Shown piece after piece: positions 57,625 to 64,000 of a DNA stretch of 64,000 nt. Below the pieces are notes generated by a model. The model saw only the letters and a program-made list of their open reading frames with translations, ran no database searches and was not told the origin of the DNA. This stretch comes from Linum tenue. Its lineage: Eukaryota > Streptophyta > Magnoliopsida > Malpighiales > Linaceae. The stretch is from the NCBI GenBank assembly GCA_946122785.1, contig CAMGYJ010000008.1, forward strand, positions 61,114,877-61,178,876, in the 5' to 3' direction. Numbering within the stretch: the first letter of the stretch is position 1; each line of letters starts with the position of its first letter. The position numbers were made by a program, and so were the translations under genes.

Positions 57625-57727
57625 TTAAGTGTTGGGGGATGTTCAATTATGTATGCGTGTCAATGTTTGGCTGTTTGTGTGCTTGGAGCCTAGTCCACTG
57701 TCCAAATTTCGATTTGAGGGCTCCAAG
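57625..57727 (+). promoter_or_regulatory. First polypurine tract and GGAGCC hairpin
   Basis: TTAAGTGTTGGGGGAT at 57625-57640 follows 'ctccattgaagacaatgtcg'. CTTGGAGCC (57682-57690) pairs with GGCTCCAAG (57719-57727), with an inner stem CAAAT (57703-57707)/ATTTG (57712-57716) closed by a TTCG loop. Confidence 0.7.
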
Positions 57728-58682
57728 TACGTGTTTCCTTGCAAATTGCTTGCTCAGTATGCTTTGAATTGACAGTCTCTATAGTAATGTGCAACCTAGG
57801 GAGGTAGTGTAGCACTATGGAGGATGTTGAAGTATAAGATTTTTCCTATCTAGCTCTTTGATGTGCCAGTTGATTTTGTGAATTAGTGGAGCTAGGACCG
57901 TTGAATTCATGTGGTAATGGTGACTCTATGTGGATTGTGTTTTGGACTCGTGTATCGAACAGGGTGCTCATATAGAAAATGGGAAGCAGTTGGTCCTCCA
58001 TGTCGAAATCATTGAAATCTTAAACATGGGGTAAGCCCAACGTGTGTGGCATCGTTCATTGCACAAAATCGGGTTTTGGAAGAGATTTTAGTGATCCTTA
58101 GTGGGGTACTCCTACAAGGTGAAGCTAAGCTGTCTCTAGTACAAGTAAAATTTTCACCCGTTGAACGGTTTGCCTACTCGAGGATGTGTTTTTAAGGGCA
58201 CGGATAGAGCTTCCGACCCCCCTTAATTTCATTGACCCTCCACACGAGTTGAGGAAAAGGAGTTAAAAGAAGTACTCTGGCGAGCGCCAGATGTACAGAA
58301 ATTGCTCTTGCTTGACTAATAAGGGTCGACCGTGCAAAAGACTGCAGTTGGAACCCCACCAAATGAAAGGAAAAAAAAGAAAAAATGTAAATGAAAGTGA
58401 GAAAAAGGGGTTCTAACGGTGAAATGAAGTGAAAGAGCACCCCGGTACAACGAGTCCTTGGTTGTGAATGGTGTGAGTCCCTTTATCCATGAACTGACTG
58501 TCTTACTTCTACTTTTTCTCATGATCCTGGCTTGAGTCTAGTACTCGCATTGAGAGAGATAGGGAACGTCTTAGAAGACCAGTTGACCTCGTAAGCTGCT
58601 ATATGATCTAGGAAATCCTCTACCGACGATCGGGGTTGTATGTTGCTATAGAGCTCTGGAGAGCTGCATTGGTTTGAGTTAG
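57728..58682 (+). other. 3' untranslated region of the young element
   Basis: No supported ORF. A small inverted repeat TCTGGCG/CGCCAGA lies near 58278-58293. The block 'ctctatagcaacatacaacc' and its neighbours near 58630-58670 match, inverted, the sequence at 45300-45366 and 48665-48735 of other elements. Confidence 0.6.
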
Positions 58683-58723
58683 GTTTGCTTGGGGACAAGC
58701 AAACAGTTAAGTGTGGGGGGATT
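58683..58723 (+). promoter_or_regulatory. GGGA-loop hairpin and second polypurine tract next to the 3' LTR
   Basis: Nine-bp arms GTTTGCTTG (58683-58691) and CAAGCAAAC (58696-58704) surround GGGA, a GNRA-type tetraloop. Then AGTTAAGTGTGGGGGGATT runs up to the LTR start at 58724, the position of the plus-strand primer. Confidence 0.8.
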
Positions 58724-60166
58724 TGATGACTCGGTATTTGCACATATTTTCCCCTTTGTTTCTTGATTGTTTGAGCTTGAATTACCGTGTCTTTGGCCTA
58801 TTTTACGCTAGGTTGTGTTCCTTTGTCACATTTCAGGTCCTAGCACATAAAGTGAAGCATAGGCGCAAGTTTCAAGTCAATCAGAGATCAATTGGCGATT
58901 CGGGAGAAGAAACTCGGGCATGACCTGAAGAAGAATGGATTTCTACCTCACTTTATGGACAAAGAATCATGCAAGCTTGTCATGAAAAGAAAGAGGACGA
59001 GACTACGAGCGTCTGGGATCAAACGGCGACTGATTCTGAGTCCGGACGAGGGAGAAACGAAGCATTGAATATAGGGGAACAGGTTCGGCAGTAAAAACAC
59101 GGGCGCGCCTAAATCAAAACACGGCCGTGCCCATATTTAGGCATGACCGTGTTTTGACCGACGCGACCGAGCGTGTTTTTAACACGGGGCAAAACACGGG
59201 CGGTCAAAAGCAAAGCACGGCCGTGCCCGCGACCGTGTTTTGCCCAGAATCGGGTTTTTTAACCCAAATTCGAGCCAAAGGAGAGGGGGAGCTGGGTTTT
59301 GGATCCCAAACACCCAAGGGACGAACCCTAGAGAGAGAGAGCGACTTGGGAACATTCTTGGAGCTATTTTGGAGGATTTCTTCGCCATTGGAGCTCGGGA
59401 ATCAAGCTTGGAGATGGAGATTGAAGATCTAGATCAGATTTCTGCAGTCTCTCTCTTCTCTATGGAGTAACTTCCCTTCACTTAGGTTTTGAGGAACCCT
59501 AGCTATGTTTGTTTGATTGGATGATTGTATGAGTACTCTGACTTGATAATCTTGAGTTCATATTCAATCTATGCATGTTTTCACGATTCAATTCTGCTTT
59601 AGTCGAGATTATTGATTCTGCTTTGATCCTATGAGAGCGAATACCTGATTAGGTCAATAGAGCACCATAGATTGATAGTATTGGATCGATTGCTTTAGTC
59701 GAGGGTTGATTCAATGCTTTGTATCGATTGAGAACCTCATTCGATAGAGGGAATCTAGTTCAGAATGCCTTGATCGATTGTTCTAGAGAAGGATACGTCC
59801 CTCTAGGCAATTGACTCAAGAGGGCCTTGTTCCTTTAGTCGAGACTCAAGGTCTAGTCAAGGATTCTCCGCATTGTGAATGAAAGTGAAACAAGTTAGAG
59901 ATCATCAATCGTTAATCTGGCTAGTGGCTAGGGGGAATCATACCTAAGTGAGTTCCCAACCTGTAATTAGATTAACTTTAACTGTAGTTTGTTAGAGTAG
60001 TTTTAGTTCTTTCATCTTAATCTGGTTTGCTAGATAATGAACTGAAGCTGAGTAATAGTAACTCTAGAGACCTGTGGATTCGATATTTATTACTTGAGCC
60101 ACTATACTGCAGTCCCTTTCATTGGTTACACTTGGCCTTTGTTAGGAGTTGTGTTTTAGCGAGTTA
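58724..60166 (+). repeat. 3' LTR of the young element
   Basis: 1443 bp, about three differences from the 5' LTR. Palindrome block at 59097-59246 with two exact copies. Followed directly by the GATCT duplication. Confidence 0.93.
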
Positions 60167-60171
60167 GATCT

Positions 60172-60888
60172 AACGCACAAGAAAGAAACGAGCAGGCTCA
60201 AATCTCACATGGCTACCTATATGCTCTATCTCACATTCTGATACCCTGAACTAGATGCATAAATGACTGTCAAGAACAAGTGATCAAATCAAGTCACAGT
60301 TGGTAAGCAAACAGTCGAAAGAACTGAACCCCTACACAATTCTACTGCACGTCTCAGTCCTCATCATAGGTTGTCCTAATCACAATCAAGCTGTCATGCA
60401 TTAATCCGAAAACCATTCAATTCATCCATCAAAACACAGTGCCAATATGATCAAACAGCAGTACTTGGAGCCCTCAAATCGTAAGATTCGGACAGCGGAC
60501 CAGGCTCCAAGCACCCGAATATATATTTCAACCGATACAAAGCACCCCCCCACACTTAAGCACGACATTGCCCTCAATGGAGTAGAGGGAGAGATAAGGG
60601 GAACGATGTTACCGGATTGAAACACTGCTGGGGGACTGGAAGTGGACCAGTCAGCGAGAAACAAACGGGAGAATGGACAGTTCTGCACGAATCGAACACC
60701 AAAAACACACTAGCGCACTGTGCGTTAGGGATAAGTGTTAGCCCAGACGGCTACAATATAAACAAACCACACAAGAAAACCAAAAACAAAAACAACCGAC
60801 ACTAAGTCCAAGCTCCTCACACATGGAGCAAACACACCAAAGTCGAAAACGAAAAGCAAAACACACTGAGATGGGCGACAAGTACAGC
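60172..60888 (-). other. 3' region of element 2 next to its ORF
   Basis: Non-coding. From the ORF stop leftward: 'actggtcc' pair, 'ataaggggaacgatgttaccgg', 'ccctcaatggag', first polypurine tract (60545-60560), and the CTTGGAGCC (60464-60472)/GGCTCCAAG (60503-60511) hairpin with a GTAA inner loop. The AGGCAA-loop hairpin present in the gag-protease elements was not found after this ORF. Confidence 0.7.
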
Positions 60889-62262
60889 CTACTCGTCGCC
60901 AAGATCATCCAAGTCGATGTCGATGTCGGCCATGAAGGCGTCATCACCAGCAGCGCCATCAGCACCATCATCACCGTCAGCTGGGGCATGAGGAAGTGAA
61001 GAGTCCTCCCAGGGAGTCCTCCAGATGGGCTGCTCGCCCGGGATCAGCTGGAGCAGGTGCTGCTGGACCTCCTGCATGCGCCGTGAACGGCGCTTCTCCC
61101 GCTTGATGTGTGCGAGAGTCACCCCTTGCTGGGTCTGGAGTATGTCCAGGCGCTCATCATAAGCAGCCATCCTGTTCTGGTACTGGGCTTGGTGTTCCGC
61201 GTACTGCTGCTGGAACTGCATCTGCTGGTCGAGGATCTGCTGGTTCTGGATCCGCAACTGCTCGAACTGGTAGGAGAAGTAATCCTGGCCCGGGAAAGCG
61301 GAGCTGCCACCGCCGTACTCGAAGGTGGTGGGGCGGGGGGCAGCAGCAGCATCCACCTCCTGGGGCTCCACATCATCAGCAGCCTCCTCCTCCTGGCCCT
61401 CTGGCTGGACCTCTGGCTGGGTCTCCGCGGGGATCTGAGGTTCTGGAAACCCCTCTCATCGCAGCAGGTGCATGTGACTGATCGTCTTCCTGCCGAAGAC
61501 GAGGGTGTCCCCCTGCTATGTGCACCCCTGTAGCGAAAGCCCGAAGTAGGTGGCCAGGCGGGTGATGAGAGGGGCGCAGTGGAGGCTCTTCAGTTCCGTG
61601 GCAGTCTTCTCAAAGGTCTTGGCCACCACCGATCCCAAGTGGAGAGGGTGATCGAACGGGCGCATCAAAGCGATGAAGTACATGGCCCTCTTGGTGATGG
61701 CGCTGGCACTGTCGGACGCTTGGGTGTAAGACTTCGCCAGCAGGTGGTGGAGAAGGCGGTTGTCGAGCAGCAGGGTAGTGGCCTTCGTCCTCCCAGCCGA
61801 GAAGGGTCTCCTCTGGCCTGGCTGAGCCAGGCGGGTGTACAGTCTCATGAAGTCCACCTCCGGCGGGTCGTTGACCTCGGTGATGTAGTCCGCATCGTCA
61901 TCCAGGTCGAGGTCGAGAGCCTCGGCCAGCTCATGGTAGCTCATCGACCGGGGGGCACCGCCTAGCCTGAATGTGACGGCTGTACCGTCTTTCCAATCGG
62001 TCGTCTGTGTGTGCCTGAAGGTCGTGTAGAACTCCAGGACGTGCTCATAGTAGACCTTCTCGAAGATGGTGAGAAGACGGTGCCATGTGCGGTTGGCGAG
62101 GGCAGCGGATAGTTGCTCGTAGCAGTTCAATTTCCGAAACTCCCGTTTGGACCAGCAATGGTGCTGCCCAAACGGGCATGCCAGGACCTCCTTGAAGCGA
62201 TCCTCGTCGGGGCCCCTCCTTAGATCCCGGATGAACGGGTGCTTGAGGTCAGGCTTTGACAT
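60889..62262 (-). pseudogene. Athila ORF1-like retroelement protein
   Basis: A 458-codon frame from ATG 62262 to 60889 with two in-frame stops (61516-61518 and 61456-61458). The N-terminal two thirds (MSKPDLKHPFIRDLRRGPDE, then TWHRLLTIFEKVYYEHVLEF, TAVTFRLGGAPRSMSYHELA and RPFDHPLHLGSVVAKTFEKT) resemble the plant 'Athila ORF-1 / putative plant transposon protein' family, whose function is unknown. The C-terminal part is Gln-rich (QQILDQQMQFQQQYAEHQAQ), likely coiled coil, then acidic (DDGADGAAGDDAFMADIDID). No pol. The ATG lies only 7 nt from the LTR; no primer site lies between. Confidence 0.75.
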
Positions 62263-62269
62263 TGTCCTG

Positions 62270-63613
62270 TGACACGCCAAAACACAACACCAAACTGCGA
62301 CCAAGTGTAATCGCAGTCCGGGAATGCAGTAACAGGCAAGTTCAATTATCAACCCGGGGTCTAGATCTACTGCTTACTCCGTGATTCTCTATTATCTAGC
62401 AAACTAATTCGAGTGATTGTTGTTTAAAGCAAAAGCAGTAAGAAAGCAGGAAAAGGTTCGGTTTTCAAAAGCAAGTAAGAGTCACTCGGGATTGAGTCCC
62501 CCTAGCTCCTTAGTTAGGTTCAATTGCAATTCCCTGGGTTGATTTACTGTTGATTAGACTGCGGAAGATCCGACAGTAGCTTGGAATCTCTTAAGCTGAC
62601 CAAGCCCTCTCAGTCTAACTACCCGGCAGACGACTAGTCTTCACCGGGATAGAAAGCTGAGGCTGTGCACACAGAACTCCACTACTGGCGTCAAGAACAC
62701 CAGTACAAAGCAGTAAACTGGCTAACTCTCGTATAGCCAATCTCCTACTATCGAATGAAGAGGCTCTAACAACCTAATCAGATTCTATCTATCTCAGGTT
62801 GAAGCAGAAATTGAGACAAGCTGATCAGACTCAAATCAATTCATGAAACATGCGTCATTCGATTAAAATCAAACAATAATATCATCCCAAGTCATTACAA
62901 TCGAATCCCTAACACAAGGAACTAGGGTTCTTCATACCCAAGTGAGAGAAGGGTTCTACTCCATAGAGAGAGAAGAGAAAACAAGAATCGGGTTAGTCAT
63001 ACTCATAACGATGAGGATAATCTGCTCCGGGACGATGACGTTCACTCCTATGACGATCTCCAGGCTCGATTCGATGAAATCCAGCTCCAAGACAGCTTCT
63101 AGGATGAGTTCTTCGCACTTTCTCTCTCTAGGGCTCTGTTTTTGCTCTCAAAACACGATTCTCCCACTTTTGGCTCGGAATAGACCTCAAAACCGGGTTT
63201 CCCGACTTGCACGGCCAGGTGCACGGCCGTGCACATCACCATTCTGGCCGTGCACCATGAAACGCACCGTATCACTAAAGCTCGAACTCAGTCATCTTGC
63301 ACGGCCAGGCGCACGGCCGTGCAAGCCTGGATTGTGCCCGTGCACGGCCTCGGCGTGAGGCGCACGGCCAAATGGCTCATGTGCACGGCCGTGCAGCCTC
63401 CTGGTCTGCCCGTGCACTCCTCCAAAAGCTCGCCCTTCGTCCGTTCTTCGTCCAATCGACCCCAGACTCGCTCCTAAGCCTTCATTCACGTACTAGGACC
63501 TGAAATAACACAAACAAGCACAACCTAGCGTGAAATCGGCCTAAAACACGAGAATCAACACCTCAAACGGTGTAAGTATGAGGGTAAAAACATGTGTAAA
63601 TGACGGTCTATCA
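62270..63613 (-). repeat. LTR shared between element 2 and a further element to the right
   Basis: 1344 bp, same family as 35163-36510 (plus start tgacacgccaaaacac, end ggtctatca). Palindrome cluster at 63208-63417 with three exact copies. On its left it fuses to the ORF1 leader; on its right the second polypurine tract and 3' internal sequence of another copy follow. The arrangement LTR-internal-LTR-internal suggests a tandem from unequal recombination. Confidence 0.82.
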
Positions 63614-64000
63614 AACTCCCCCACACTTAACCGTTTGCTTGTCCCCAAGCAAACCAAGTCAGACACTAGGTAAGCTTACATATTTCAATCAACCAACATT
63701 GGGGACAAGTCATAAAGGCACAAAACACGTGAATCGCACTGGTTTTCAAATATCAATACATGCACAACCTCAATAACAACCTGGACAACCACCACAAAGG
63801 ACATTCGAGTGCAGCAAATCGAGTAAAGGAAGAGTCTCCCTCCTGTTCACTGGCCAACCTAGACTTGATTCAACCACTTACTCAAAACAGTCAACTCATG
63901 CATCCAACTCAAAACATCAGAATAGAGACCGAGCAATCTAGGTCCTCACCGGGGTACAAGAGCATATAGAAAATGAAAATGAATCACTCACTCTCGACCA
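63614..64000 (-). other. 3' internal region of a further element 2 copy (partial)
   Basis: Second polypurine tract (plus aactcccccacacttaac), hairpin GTTTGCTTG (63633-63641)/CAAGCAAAC (63646-63654), then sequence nearly identical to 46476-46860. The element continues past the window. Confidence 0.75.

Larger units (their letters stand above)
54553..60166 (+). mobile_element. Young complete non-autonomous LTR element, 5.6 kb
   Basis: Target duplication GATCT at 54548-54552 and 60167-60171. Two LTRs of exactly 1443 bp differ at about three sites (near 54563, 55019 and 55650 in the first copy). The primer site is intact and a polypurine tract abuts the 3' LTR. The 2.7-kb interior encodes one ORF that is neither gag nor pol, split by one stop. 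Complete structure with nearly identical LTRs means recent transposition, so the family was mobilised in trans not long ago. It sits, in opposite orientation, inside the 3' region of element 2. Confidence 0.93.

Overview
The window is nuclear DNA of a flowering plant, probably a eudicot; the genus cannot be read from it. The evidence is spliced genes with GT-AG introns, a plastid-targeted HSP90 gene, an auxin-biosynthesis aminotransferase gene, and many plant transposon families (Athila/Tat-type LTR elements primed by tRNA-Asp, LINEs, hAT, Mutator and Tourist elements, TRIMs).

Only two intact host genes are visible, both on the minus strand. One is a TAA1/TAR-type tryptophan aminotransferase (2952-5209, 4 exons, 473 aa). 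The other is chloroplast HSP90C (23394-28038, 18 exons, 786 aa). Between them lie a decayed phage-type organellar RNA polymerase gene (RPOT, 12471-16640, at least six stop codons), LINE RNase H fragments, a copia-like zinc-knuckle fragment, MITEs and old LTRs. Positions 2-52 may be the last codons of a gene that begins left of the window.

From 28.4 kb to the right edge the window is almost entirely nested retroelements. A tandem TRIM array (28478-29718) is followed by one old minus-strand LINE (29719 to about 40530). That LINE was split by an LTR element (30616-36510, target duplication GTGGG), a hAT-like MITE (37663-37863), a Mutator-like element (38075-39016, target duplication TCTAAATTCCA) and a plus-strand LINE (39246-40404). 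From 40.5 to 64 kb related non-autonomous LTR elements are nested. Element 3 (47113-54045, ACAGT) and a very young element (54553-60166, GATCT, two 1443-bp LTRs with about 3 differences) both sit inside the internal region of element 2, whose LTRs are at 45367-46475 and 62270-63613.

The most unusual content is this LTR-element system. Its members share a tRNA-Asp primer site, a 3' region with recurring stem-loops, two polypurine tracts, and LTRs with clusters of the palindrome CACGGCCGTG. No member seen here encodes a reverse transcriptase. Instead they carry three unrelated cargo ORFs: a gag-protease ORF lacking the RT/RNase H/integrase core, an Athila-ORF1-like protein, and a conserved aromatic-rich ORF that I do not recognise. 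A short hairpin with a fixed AGGCAA loop and compensating stem changes follows two of the three cargo types. I read the group as a set of mosaic parasites mobilised in trans by an autonomous partner outside the window.
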